Positions 7,465 to 14,845 of a stretch of 21,217 nt of DNA are shown one piece after another. Source of the DNA: JALOAT01 sp041677345 (GTDB lineage: Bacteria; Pseudomonadota; Gammaproteobacteria; Thiohalomonadales; Thiohalomonadaceae). The stretch's first letter is position 1. Each line of letters starts with the position of its first letter. The DNA lies in assembly GCA_041677345.1 (NCBI GenBank), contig JBAYQE010000041.1, positions 1 through 21,217 of the forward strand, given 5' to 3'. Made by a program: the position numbers and the translations under genes. Below the pieces are notes generated by a model. The model saw nothing but the letters and a program-made list of their open reading frames with translations, made no database searches and was not told the DNA's origin.

Positions 7465-7494
7465 CTGTAGGCACGGCCTCAGGCCGTGATTTTT
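7465..7494 (+). repeat. REP-like hairpin, possible intra-operon terminator
   Basis: The 27 bases at 7465-7491 match the REP units at 20508-20534 at 22 positions by eye. They share the GTAGG head and a hairpin, here CACGGCC (7472-7478), loop TCA, GGCCGTG (7482-7488), followed by A and five T. One difference is compensatory: the A-T pair at unit positions 9/23 here is G-C in the 20508 copy. REP units with a GTAG head are the substrates of RAYT (TnpA-REP) proteins in other genomes; none is encoded here. The stem plus T-run could also reduce transcription from pilX into pilY1. Confidence 0.7.
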
Positions 7495-7509
7495 CAGTAA
7501 TGCTCCACA

Positions 7510-7522
7510 CGGACTGAGTCCG
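7510..7522 (+). other. Short palindrome downstream of the REP unit
   Basis: CGGACTGAGTCCG is a perfect dyad with a single central base, 16 bases after the T-run of the REP hairpin. It may be a decayed partner REP unit or an independent operator; nothing else decides. Confidence 0.3.
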
Positions 7523-7633
7523 CACTGATCGGGAAATGATGGGCGCCTGGGCATTCGTGCGCGACCACAGATGGTGCGCTTGCATGATGGTACGAGGGTG
7601 TGGGAGATAGCTGGCGTTTCGGGAGAAGAACTG

Positions 7634-7942
7634 ATGTCCGGCAGAAACATTTCAACCCGTCTCGGCGTACTCATTACGGTTCTGTCGCTGTGGGTCGTGA
7701 TACCCGCGGCCCTGGCCGGCCAGATCGTCGGCCGCATCGATGCGGTCGACCCGGTCCGCGGAGTGGTGAGCATCGATGGTGTCACCTATTCGGTGGGATC
7801 CGGCAGCAGCCGTGCTGTCCGCCGCGGTGTCGAAACGCAATTGAAGCAGGTCGTACCGGGCCAAGTGGTGCACTACGAGGTGGAAGACGGAAAGCTCATC
7901 GGCCTGAACGTCCTGCCCGGACTCAAGGAAATCCCCCATTGA
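7634..7942 (+). CDS. PilY2-like small secreted protein
   Basis: A 102-residue protein with a clear signal peptide (STRLGVLITVLSLWVVIPAALA, cleavage before GQIVGRID) and a compact beta-rich rest: GRIDAVDPVRGVVSIDGVTY, then VVPGQVVHYEVEDGKLIGLNV. Size, secretion, the V-x-x-V-D/V-S-I-D-G pattern and its place beside pilY1 resemble PilY2, whose function in fimbrial biogenesis is poorly known; in Pseudomonas it follows pilY1, while here it precedes it. The ATG at 7634 is taken over an in-frame start at 7571 because GGGAGAAG sits just upstream and the signal peptide begins there. Assignment rests on context more than on motif. Confidence 0.6.
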   Translation: MSGRNISTRLGVLITVLSLWVVIPAALAGQIVGRIDAVDPVRGVVSIDGVTYSVGSGSSRAVRRGVETQLKQVVPGQVVHYEVEDGKLIGLNVLPGLKEIPH

Positions 7943-7985
7943 AGCCTGCGTGCCCATCCCCGGGAAGCGTTGGGAGCTGAGCCGC

Positions 7986-10900
7986 ATGGAGATGAGTCAG
8001 ATGAACAACTGGATACTCACACCCGGACGCCTTCGGCATCTCAGGTCGGCCCGTATGGGATCGCGCGGTGCGGTCGCTCGCAGGTGGGCGGACGCCTGCC
8101 TGCCTCCCGCAGGATGGTCCCGGTTCGGCATGGTGCTGGCGCTGCTTGGGTCCTTGTTGGCGGCAACCGCCCAGGCGGCATGCCCATCCACCACCGTGAC
8201 GCGCTCGGTGAGCTCAAGCAACAATTGGAAAACCATCACCATCAGCGAGTTGGAGACCATAAACAGCGTCTCAGGCGGGAGTGGATTGTTGTGCAGTTAC
8301 ACCAAGATCCATCCCAACCAGTTCAGATATCGCCGGTGTAGCGGCACCTTCAGCTTCACCGGTCCCGCCGCTTCCTGCCCCAGCGATTCCGGTCCTCTCG
8401 AGATCTCCCAGGTCCCGCTGTTTCTCGGCGGGCAGGTGGACCCGAACATCATGTTCATCCTCGATGACTCGGGCTCCATGCAATTCGAGATCATGCCCGA
8501 CGACTACACCATGGGCGACACCCGGTACGTGTTTCCCCGTGCCAACGGTGTATACGGCAGCAGTGACTACGCGAACTACGTCGCGACCGTGGACAACAAC
8601 AACGCCTATGCAGCACTGACGCGCTCACCCCAGGTGAATTCGGTCTACTACGACCCCGGTATAACCTACCTGCCCTGGATCAAATGGGACGGCACGGAGT
8701 ACCCCAATGCCGACCCCGAATGTGCACTGCATAACCCGGAACGTTCGGGTACCATGCAGGCCTACTGCCGCGACCTGACCGAAACAAATGACAACTACAA
8801 TTCCAACCGTTGGGTCAGCTGTAACAGCAATGGAAGCTGTAGTTCGACGGGGAACGACAAGGATTTCTGGCCCGCCACGTATTACTGGAAGGCTGACGAG
8901 GCGAGCGATGTCTGGCATGCGGGTAGTTACACGAAAATCCAAATCAAGCCGACCACCCCGACCTACAGCGGTCACGGGCGCGAGGGGCGCAGCGACTGTA
9001 CGGATGGCGTGTGTACCTATGCCCAGGAAATCCAGAACTTCGCCAACTGGTATACCTATCACCGTTCGCGCATCCTCGCAGCCCGGGCGGGCATCGGTCG
9101 TGCATTTGCAGACCAGGGTACCAACATGCGCATCGGCTACGCCGCCATCAACAAGGGCGGAAGCAGCGTCGATGGTGTGAACAACACCGAGACCGTGGTG
9201 CGCGGTGTACGCCCTTTCAGCGGTTCCAATCGTCGGGATTTCTACGAAGACCTCTACACCCGTGACATCCCGGCCGCAGGTACACCCTTGCGCAAGGCGC
9301 TGGATGACGTGGGTCAGTATTTTTCCCGTAGCGACAACGCCGGTCCGTGGGGGGCCGTGCCGGGCAGCAACGACACCACACCCCATCTGGCATGTCGCCA
9401 GAGCTACGCCATTCTGATGACCGACGGCTACTGGTCGGGTGGCAGCACCTACGATGCGGAGACCGCCGATGCCCGCAAGAATGTCGACAACGCGTCAGGT
9501 CCCGAGATCGAAGCGCCCGATGGCACGAGTTACCAGTATTCCCCCACCGATCCGTACCGGGACAGCCACAGCAACACCCTCGCCGACGTGGCCATGTACT
9601 ATTGGAAGCGTGATCTGCGCGAGCATTTGGCGAACCGGGTGCCGATCACGCCGTCCGACCCGGCGTTCTGGCAGCACATGGTCACCTTTGGGGTGGGGCT
9701 GGGGGTCACCGGCTCTGTGGCGCCTGCGGATGCGTGGTCGGCGGTCAATGAAGGAGACGCCATCGACTGGCTGAACCCCAGCCCGAGTACCCAGAACTGT
9801 TCCGGTACGACCTGCGCCGCGCGCCTGGACGACCTGTTGCATGCCGCCGTCAATAGCCATGGTGATTTCTTCAGCGCCAAGGATTCCCACGACTTCTCCA
9901 TCCACCTTTCCGCCATCCTGTCAAACATCGTCGATCGCACACGCACGTCCTCGACCACCACGGCGATCAACTCGGTCCGGCTCGATACGGATTCTCTGGC
10001 CTACCAGGCGACGCTCAACAGTTCCGACTGGAGCGGAGAGTTGGTGGCCTACGAACCCAGTGTGGTTGAGCATCGCCTCGTGCTGACGGAGAAATGGAAT
10101 GCAGCGACATTGATTCCGGCGCATGGGGCGCGCACCATCCTGAGCAACAGCGGCACGACCACTGGCGGCCTCACGGGCAAGGGCATCAACTTCATCTGGA
10201 GTGCGCTGAACGCAACCCAAACCGGTCACCTGGGTAGTCAGGAGATCGTCAATTACCTACGCGGCGATCACAGCAACGAGCAGCGGCATGGAGGCACACT
10301 GCGTGACCGGGCCTCTGATCTCGGCCACATCGTCAACTCCGACCCGGTTTACGTAGCGACCGAGCATTTCGGCTTCCATCTCCTGCCGGGCGCGGACGGC
10401 GGTACCAGTTACCAGGACTTCGTCCTGGGCAAGTCGCAGCGCAAGTCCATGGTCTATGTGGGTGCCAACGACGGTATGCTGCACGGATTCGATGGTGAGG
10501 ATGGCCACGAGGTGTTCGCCTACGTTCCCAATGCGGTCTATCCCCGCCTTGCCGAGCTTGCCGAGCCGGGCTATGCCGGGCACTTTCTCATGGACGGTGA
10601 CATCCACGTGTCGGATGCATTTCTTGACGCTACCTGGAAGAGCATCCTGCTGGGTGCGACCGGTGCCGCGGGGCGGGCGGTGTTCGCACTCGACGTGACC
10701 GACCCCGAGGCCATGAACCGCCACAAGGTACTGTGGGAGTTCAGCAGCGCCAGTGATGCCGACCTCGGTTACACCATCGGCAAGCCTGTGATTGCGCGGC
10801 TCAACGGCGGCACTTGGGCCGCCATCTTCGGCAATGGCTATAACAGCGACAGCCAGCGTGCACAACTGTTCATCGTGAACCTGCAGACCGGCGCGCTCAT

Positions 10901-11810
10901 CCGCAAGATCGACACCGGTGTGGGCGATGACGATGAGCCAAACGGGTTGGCGAGTCCCGCCTTCGTGTATGACGCCCAGGGGCAGGCAAAATATGTCTAT
11001 GCCGGCGACCTGCACGGCAACCTGTGGAAATTCGATCTTTCACACAACAACAGTGCACAGTGGGACGTGGCCTTCACCTCCGGTCAGAACAAATTCCCGC
11101 TCTTCACTGCGCGCAACGCCTCCGGCCAGATACAACCCATTACCGTGGAACCGGATATCCAATACCACCCGGACGGGGGTTATTTGGTCTTCTTCGGTAC
11201 GGGCCGGTTTTTCCTCGTAGGCGACGCGGAAGACCAAATCGTGCAGAGCGTGTACGGCATCCGGGACGACGATACGCGCATCACGGCCGTGAATCGCAGC
11301 ACGCTGCAGGAGCAGGAGCTCATCTTCGAAGGCACGCACAGTTCGGGTTTCGAGGTAAGAACGATCAGCAACACGGCCGTGGATTGGACGACAAAGGATG
11401 GCTGGTATCTCGATCTGGTTTCTCCGACCAACGGCTCGGAGGGAGAGCGCGTGATACACCCGCCGCACCTCTGGTTTGATCGTATCCGTTTCGCCACCAA
11501 TATCCCCCAGAGCGATCCCTGCTCGGGCGGGATGACCGGCTGGCTTCTGGAGCTGGACTTCATGACGGGCGGCAGAGTTGAAAAAACCCTGTTCGATCTC
11601 GACGGTGACGGTGAGTTCGATGAGGATGACCAGCTTTGCGAAGGTGAGGACTGTACACCCCCGAGCGGGTTGCGCCGTCACAGCGGCACCGGCGTCACGC
11701 CTACCATTTTCGATGGAGAACTGGAGTATCTGGTGGACGAGGAAGGTATCGGGATCCGCTCGCAACTGGATCGCCAGCTCGGCCGCAAGTCGTGGCTCGA
11801 GATAAGGTAA
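7986..11810 (+). CDS. pilY1: PilY1/PilC-type pilus tip adhesin
   Basis: A protein of about 1274 residues (Pseudomonas PilY1 is about 1160). A late signal segment FGMVLALLGSLLAATAQA ends near residue 64. A von Willebrand A-like region starts at VDPNIMFILDDSGSM with a MIDAS-type D160-x-S-x-S. The C-terminal half is the PilC/PilY1 beta-propeller domain: NYLRGDHSNEQ (RGD at 759-761), DLGHIVNSDPVYVATEH, MVYVGANDGMLHGFDG, GKPVIARLNGGTWAAIFGNGYN. A calcium-loop-like DLDGDGEFD lies at 1204-1212. PilY1 sits at the pilus tip, primes assembly and mediates adhesion. The ATG at 7986 has GGGAG nine bases upstream; starts at 8055 or 8130 would shorten the unusual N-terminal extension before the signal. Confidence 0.93.
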   Translation: MEMSQMNNWILTPGRLRHLRSARMGSRGAVARRWADACLPPAGWSRFGMVLALLGSLLAATAQAACPSTTVTRSVSSSNNWKTITISELETINSVSGGSGLLCSYTKIHPNQFRYRRCSGTFSFTGPAASCPSDSGPLEISQVPLFLGGQVDPNIMFILDDSGSMQFEIMPDDYTMGDTRYVFPRANGVYGSSDYANYVATVDNNNAYAALTRSPQVNSVYYDPGITYLPWIKWDGTEYPNADPECALHNPERSGTMQAYCRDLTETNDNYNSNRWVSCNSNGSCSSTGNDKDFWPATYYWKADEASDVWHAGSYTKIQIKPTTPTYSGHGREGRSDCTDGVCTYAQEIQNFANWYTYHRSRILAARAGIGRAFADQGTNMRIGYAAINKGGSSVDGVNNTETVVRGVRPFSGSNRRDFYEDLYTRDIPAAGTPLRKALDDVGQYFSRSDNAGPWGAVPGSNDTTPHLACRQSYAILMTDGYWSGGSTYDAETADARKNVDNASGPEIEAPDGTSYQYSPTDPYRDSHSNTLADVAMYYWKRDLREHLANRVPITPSDPAFWQHMVTFGVGLGVTGSVAPADAWSAVNEGDAIDWLNPSPSTQNCSGTTCAARLDDLLHAAVNSHGDFFSAKDSHDFSIHLSAILSNIVDRTRTSSTTTAINSVRLDTDSLAYQATLNSSDWSGELVAYEPSVVEHRLVLTEKWNAATLIPAHGARTILSNSGTTTGGLTGKGINFIWSALNATQTGHLGSQEIVNYLRGDHSNEQRHGGTLRDRASDLGHIVNSDPVYVATEHFGFHLLPGADGGTSYQDFVLGKSQRKSMVYVGANDGMLHGFDGEDGHEVFAYVPNAVYPRLAELAEPGYAGHFLMDGDIHVSDAFLDATWKSILLGATGAAGRAVFALDVTDPEAMNRHKVLWEFSSASDADLGYTIGKPVIARLNGGTWAAIFGNGYNSDSQRAQLFIVNLQTGALIRKIDTGVGDDDEPNGLASPAFVYDAQGQAKYVYAGDLHGNLWKFDLSHNNSAQWDVAFTSGQNKFPLFTARNASGQIQPITVEPDIQYHPDGGYLVFFGTGRFFLVGDAEDQIVQSVYGIRDDDTRITAVNRSTLQEQELIFEGTHSSGFEVRTISNTAVDWTTKDGWYLDLVSPTNGSEGERVIHPPHLWFDRIRFATNIPQSDPCSGGMTGWLLELDFMTGGRVEKTLFDLDGDGEFDEDDQLCEGEDCTPPSGLRRHSGTGVTPTIFDGELEYLVDEEGIGIRSQLDRQLGRKSWLEIR

Positions 11811-11824
11811 AAGGGGGGACTGCC

Positions 11825-12262
11825 GTGAGATCTCAGCGTGGTTTCTCGCTGCTTGAACTGATGATCGTCGTGGTCGTCATCGGTATCCTTGCTGGCGTCG
11901 CCATTCCGGTCTACCGCGAGCATGTGGCCACCGCAAGGCGTACCGATGCGCAGGCCCTGTTGTTCGAGTTGGCCCAGTTCATGGAGCGCTATTACACGGC
12001 CAACGGGAGTTATGTGGATGCCGACGACGATCCGCCAGTGCTGCCGTTCAATGAGGCCCCCAAGGATCCGGGCATCAAGGTGTATGACCTGATACTTGCC
12101 GCCTCGGATGTTGATTACACGCTCTCTGCAGTACCCAAGGGCATCATGGAAAATGACCGCTGCGGTACGCTCCAGCTCACCAGCGCGGGCGTCAAGGACA
12201 TCGTACTCGATCCGGATCCCCCCGATCCGGACGTGACTGTGGATCAGTGCTGGCGTCGTTGA
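11825..12262 (+). CDS. pilE: PilE-like minor type IV pilin
   Basis: A 145-residue prepilin with a GTG start: leader MRSQRG, then FSLLELMIVVVVIGILAGVAIP with E11 at +5, and the usual YREHVATARRTDAQALLFELAQFMERYY helix. C113 and C142 (DRCGTLQL and DQCWRR) give the C-terminal disulfide loop of PilE/ComP-type pilins. GGGGGGA at 11812-11818 is a good ribosome-binding site for the GTG at 11825, 14 bases after the pilY1 stop. It closes the cluster, as pilE does in Pseudomonas. It is a minor, not the major, pilin by context; that is inference. Confidence 0.88.
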   Translation: MRSQRGFSLLELMIVVVVIGILAGVAIPVYREHVATARRTDAQALLFELAQFMERYYTANGSYVDADDDPPVLPFNEAPKDPGIKVYDLILAASDVDYTLSAVPKGIMENDRCGTLQLTSAGVKDIVLDPDPPDPDVTVDQCWRR

Positions 12263-12396
12263 GGTTCTCCTCCGTCCACACGCAACCTATCCACGGGCCA
12301 GGAGCGAAGGAAGAAGGAACCGCAGTACCAGGCGCAGGGACGAACCTGCCATCAAGGCCTGTTCATCCACGGGAGAATCGTCTGCTGGTGACTTAA

Positions 12397-12457
12397 AGGT
12401 GCGTGGTGCGCCGCACCTGCCTGGGTGTCACATCACACGGCTTGTGTTCGGGTGATG
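12397..12457 (+). other. Two hairpins between pilE and soxA 3' ends
   Basis: AGGTGCG (12397-12403) pairs with CGCACCT (12412-12418), and CATCAC (12431-12436) pairs with GTGATG (12452-12457) around an inner ACAC/GTGT. Neither has a plus-strand U-run. They lie in the convergent spacer and could slow or end pilus transcripts; the rest of 12263-12396 shows nothing recognisable. Confidence 0.35.
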
Positions 12458-12459
12458 GC

Positions 12460-12484
12460 AAAAAAACCCGGCCGAAGCCGGGTT
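12460..12484 (-). terminator. Rho-independent terminator of the sox operon
   Basis: Read on the minus strand, AACCCGGC, loop TTCG, GCCGGGTT is a perfect eight-base-pair stem with a stable UUCG loop, running into seven T residues. It lies 22 bases after the soxA stop, so the operon ends with soxA. Confidence 0.93.
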
Positions 12485-12506
12485 CTTCAATACACGTGCG
12501 CCCCTG

Positions 12507-13343
12507 TTATTTGCGCGTGCTGGGCGCGTTCACGGGGATGCCGTTGCTCATGTAGGTGTGGTAGTACTCCAGGGCGCGATATTCCGGCCCCAGGGGCTTG
12601 AAGCCCTTCGCCCGTACCTGCTCGTTGCAGCCTTGATAGCGGCGATGCAGGGTCCCCAGTTCTTTCCACTGCAGGCGATGCACCGGGAAGTGCGTGGGAT
12701 GGCCGAGGGCCGGGCTCAAGACCTCTGAACGGATGCGGTTGCCTGCATTGTCCATGTGGCAATTGGCACAGGACATGTTCAGCTGGCCACGCTTCATGAA
12801 GAACTGCGCCTTCCCCTTCTCGTACCATGCGAGCGCGCGCGGATCGTTGGGGATCTTGATGTCCAGTGCCTTGCCGTTCGAGGTGGAGGCCATGTAGGCC
12901 GAGATGGCCGCCATGTCACCCTTCTTGGCTCCGAGCGGTTTTTCCCCGTTCTTTTCCCGGCACTCGTTGATTTCCTGTTCGAGCGTCTTCACTTCACCCG
13001 ACTTGGGGTCGAAGTAGGGGTAGTTCTGGCGAATCCCGATGCCACCGTTATGGAAGCAGCTGGCGTAGGTCTTGCCATTGGCGAAGGGGGTGTTGAAGAG
13101 CTGCTTGCCTTTCTCCAGCTCATCCTCGTACGGCGGGAACTCCTCGATCGCCTCCCACGAGCTGCGGGCGTCGGCATCGACGGCATAGACACCATTGGCG
13201 AATTCATTGAGCGGTACGCCAGGGAAACGCTTCATGTAATAGGTACGAAATGCCTTCAGGTCATCTTCCGGCGTTGCTTGGCCCGCAAGCGGCATGCCCG
13301 CGAGCAAGGCGACGGCTGCTGCCATCGTCATGTATCTTTTCAT
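12507..13343 (-). CDS. soxA: SoxA, sulfur-oxidation c-type cytochrome, monoheme type
   Basis: A 278-residue protein with a Sec signal peptide (MKRYMTMAAAVALLAGMPLAGQA). Only one heme-binding CxxCH is present: C192-ANC-H196. At the place of the first heme of diheme SoxA the sequence is C96-FHN, so that site is lost; C96 and C128 may form a disulfide instead. The conserved active-site cysteine, which carries a persulfide heme ligand in SoxAX, is C239 in RRYQGCNEQVRAKG. With SoxX it oxidatively couples thiosulfate to the SoxY cysteine in the periplasm. AAGGAG lies just before the ATG. It is the last gene of soxXYZA, 38 bases after soxZ, and is followed by a terminator. Confidence 0.95.
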   Translation of the reverse strand: MKRYMTMAAAVALLAGMPLAGQATPEDDLKAFRTYYMKRFPGVPLNEFANGVYAVDADARSSWEAIEEFPPYEDELEKGKQLFNTPFANGKTYASCFHNGGIGIRQNYPYFDPKSGEVKTLEQEINECREKNGEKPLGAKKGDMAAISAYMASTSNGKALDIKIPNDPRALAWYEKGKAQFFMKRGQLNMSCANCHMDNAGNRIRSEVLSPALGHPTHFPVHRLQWKELGTLHRRYQGCNEQVRAKGFKPLGPEYRALEYYHTYMSNGIPVNAPSTRK

Positions 13344-13381
13344 TTATTGACTCCTTCCATCCTCACCTGGTGGTTGGCGCG

Positions 13382-13699
13382 TCAGCTGAGGGTGACTTCT
13401 GCCGAGTCACTATCCCCCGTGTTGTCGGACCAGCTCAAGACGATCTTGTCACCAGGTTTTGCGCCGGAGAATTCAAACGACAGGTAGGGATTGGCGGAAA
13501 CCGCGGTGCCCCAATTGGCGCTCAGGACGGACTTGCCGTTATGGGTGCACGACAGTTCCTGGATGAAATGGGCCGGAATGACCTTGCCGGTCTTGGCGTC
13601 CTTGCGCTGGCCCGTTTCCATCACATGCTTGATGAGGCTCTTTACGTTGCAGACGTCGCCGGAGAGGTTTGCCTTGATCTTGATGGTGCCTTTAGCCAT
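13382..13699 (-). CDS. soxZ: SoxZ, thiosulfate-oxidation carrier subunit
   Basis: A 105-residue SoxZ: MAKGTIKIKANLSGD, the HVMETGQRKDAKTGKVIPAHFI motif and the beta-sandwich end FSGAKPGDKIVLSWSDNTG. It has no signal peptide, as is usual: it is exported with SoxY through the Tat system as a complex. It holds the SoxY swinging arm. GAGGAAAG precedes the ATG. It lies 26 bases after the soxY stop. Confidence 0.96.
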   Translation of the reverse strand: MAKGTIKIKANLSGDVCNVKSLIKHVMETGQRKDAKTGKVIPAHFIQELSCTHNGKSVLSANWGTAVSANPYLSFEFSGAKPGDKIVLSWSDNTGDSDSAEVTLS

Positions 13700-13725
13700 G
13701 GGTCTTTCCTCGAAACTCGTGTGTT

Positions 13726-14190
13726 TTAGCCGCCGCAGCCGCCGATGGTGACCTTCACTTCCTTGCGTGCGCTGTAGAGCTTGCCGCCGGACTTGACGAC
13801 AGCGACCACGTTGGAGGTCTTGCCCATCTTGATGCGGGTGGACACGCTGCCCTTGGTGTTGGCGGCCAGGGCAAAGCTGGCAGCGAGCGGTGTCGGGTTG
13901 CCGTCGGCGAGAATGGAAATGGATTCGGCGTTGGCCAGTGTGGTGGACACGGTCACGGGAACAACGGCGCCGTTTTCAGCGATCTCCGGGGCCTTGATCT
14001 GAATGGCGTCACTCGGATCGGTGAGGTCGCTGCCCAGGGCACCGTTAAGTGCTTCCTGCATGCTCTTGGCCTCGAAGGCCGGCTTCGGCCATGCGGCCAG
14101 AACCTGGCGCGGATTGAGGATGCCGGCGCCTACTGCGACAGCAACGGCGCTGCTGGCCAGGGTGCCTTTGAGGAATACTCTGCGCTTCAT
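13726..14190 (-). CDS. soxY: SoxY, sulfur carrier protein
   Basis: A 154-residue SoxY with a twin-arginine signal (MKRRVFLKGTLASSAVAVAV, cleavage near VLA-AWP) and the C-terminal carrier motif GGCGG, whose cysteine holds the sulfur substrate during thiosulfate oxidation. The mature part begins AWPKPAFEAKSMQEALNGALG, typical of the family. The ATG at 14190 is preferred to a GTG at 14199, since AAGGTG is well placed and the Tat motif then sits at the N terminus. It lies between soxX (36-base gap) and soxZ. Confidence 0.96.
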   Translation of the reverse strand: MKRRVFLKGTLASSAVAVAVGAGILNPRQVLAAWPKPAFEAKSMQEALNGALGSDLTDPSDAIQIKAPEIAENGAVVPVTVSTTLANAESISILADGNPTPLAASFALAANTKGSVSTRIKMGKTSNVVAVVKSGGKLYSARKEVKVTIGGCGG

Positions 14191-14226
14191 ATGAATCACC
14201 TTGACTGTTCTGAAATGAGATGCCGA

Positions 14227-14595
14227 TTAGAGGCTGTAGATGAATTCGACGACCTTGTCGAGCTCGTCGGCCGTGAGGATCTGATGACGGCCAAACGGTG
14301 GCATGATGCTGTTGGCGTTGCCCTTGGTCGAATCGAAGATCTGTGCGCGCAACTTCGCCTTGTCGGGGAAGCGAAGTTTCATGGAAACGAGCGGTGGGCC
14401 GATGTTGCCCGGCAGCTCGCCGCCTTCGATCTGATGACAGGCCAGGCAGTTTCCTTTCTTGTTGTCGAACGCAAGCGCCTTGCCCTGCTCGAAGACCGTT
14501 GGTTCTGCGGCAGCCGCAGGAAGTGTGACGGTAAGCGCACCCAGCAGGGTCGCTACCGCACTCGCTGCGGTGATGAGTTGAGCGGTATTCCGCAT
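14227..14595 (-). CDS. soxX: SoxX, monoheme c-type cytochrome
   Basis: A 122-residue SoxX with a Sec signal peptide ending in PAAAA (residue 30), one heme motif C50-LAC-H54, and M98 in SIMPPFGRHQILT as the expected distal heme ligand. It pairs with SoxA in the periplasm. The ATG at 14595 has a perfect AGGAGG six bases upstream, so an in-frame opening further upstream (to 14712) is rejected. First gene of soxXYZA; a hairpin and a promoter candidate lie upstream. Confidence 0.95.
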   Translation of the reverse strand: MRNTAQLITAASAVATLLGALTVTLPAAAAEPTVFEQGKALAFDNKKGNCLACHQIEGGELPGNIGPPLVSMKLRFPDKAKLRAQIFDSTKGNANSIMPPFGRHQILTADELDKVVEFIYSL

Positions 14596-14619
14596 TCCTA
14601 TCCTCCTGGTTGGCTCATC

Positions 14620-14635
14620 CGGCACTCGGGTGCCG
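14620..14635 (-). promoter_or_regulatory. Hairpin in the soxX 5' leader
   Basis: CGGCAC and GTGCCG form a six-base-pair stem with a four-base loop, ending about 25 bases before the soxX start and just upstream of its AGGAGG. On the plus strand it is followed by TGTCTTTTTG and could terminate leftover plus-strand transcripts. In the leader it may stabilise the mRNA; its role is unproven. Confidence 0.4.
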
Positions 14636-14683
14636 TGTCTTTTTGAAGATAAGTGTGATGTTTTTGTTGTGGTATCTCTCGGA

Positions 14684-14698
14684 GTGGATAGTGTCCAC
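14684..14698 (-). promoter_or_regulatory. Dyad downstream of the sox promoter candidate
   Basis: GTGGA-TAGTG-TCCAC is a five-base inverted repeat located about +14 to +28 relative to the predicted start of the sox transcript. Its size fits a dimeric repressor site, such as the ArsR-type SoxR found with sox genes elsewhere, but no regulator is encoded in the window. Confidence 0.3.
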
Positions 14699-14718
14699 GC
14701 TGAAGAGCACACGCGCTA

Positions 14719-14756
14719 AGAATACCTAACCAAGGCGCGATGGCAAGTTTCGCGCC
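14719..14756 (-). promoter_or_regulatory. Probable sox promoter with overlapping dyad
   Basis: On the minus strand TTGCCA (14746-14741) and TATTCT (14724-14719) are separated by 16 bases, a good sigma70-type match. The -35 box lies inside an inverted repeat, GGCGCGA (14734-14740) and TCGCGCC (14750-14756). A protein bound there would cover the -35, consistent with regulated expression. The dyad could instead be part of the 3' end of the upstream bepA transcript. Spacer 14757-14845 shows only a direct repeat ATTAGC (14768 region). Confidence 0.45.
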
Positions 14757-14845
14757 ATAGCGTTTTATTAGCATATTAGCGGCGTCTTATACCAAGCCAC
14801 CGCATGAACAGAGCGCGCATTCAAAGAGTGACGGCAGCGCTTGAA

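Noticed and set aside
13040..13075. First heme site in SoxA
   Set aside because: The protein reads C96-F-H-N at this place, not CxxCH, so no covalent heme is expected.
12756..13487. 243-residue plus-strand frame opposite soxA and the soxA-soxZ gap
   Set aside because: Antisense to a well-supported soxA with no motif or ribosome-binding site; a GC-driven open frame.
14596..14712. Upstream start for soxX
   Set aside because: The signal peptide and a perfect AGGAGG place the start at 14595; the extension would bury the signal.
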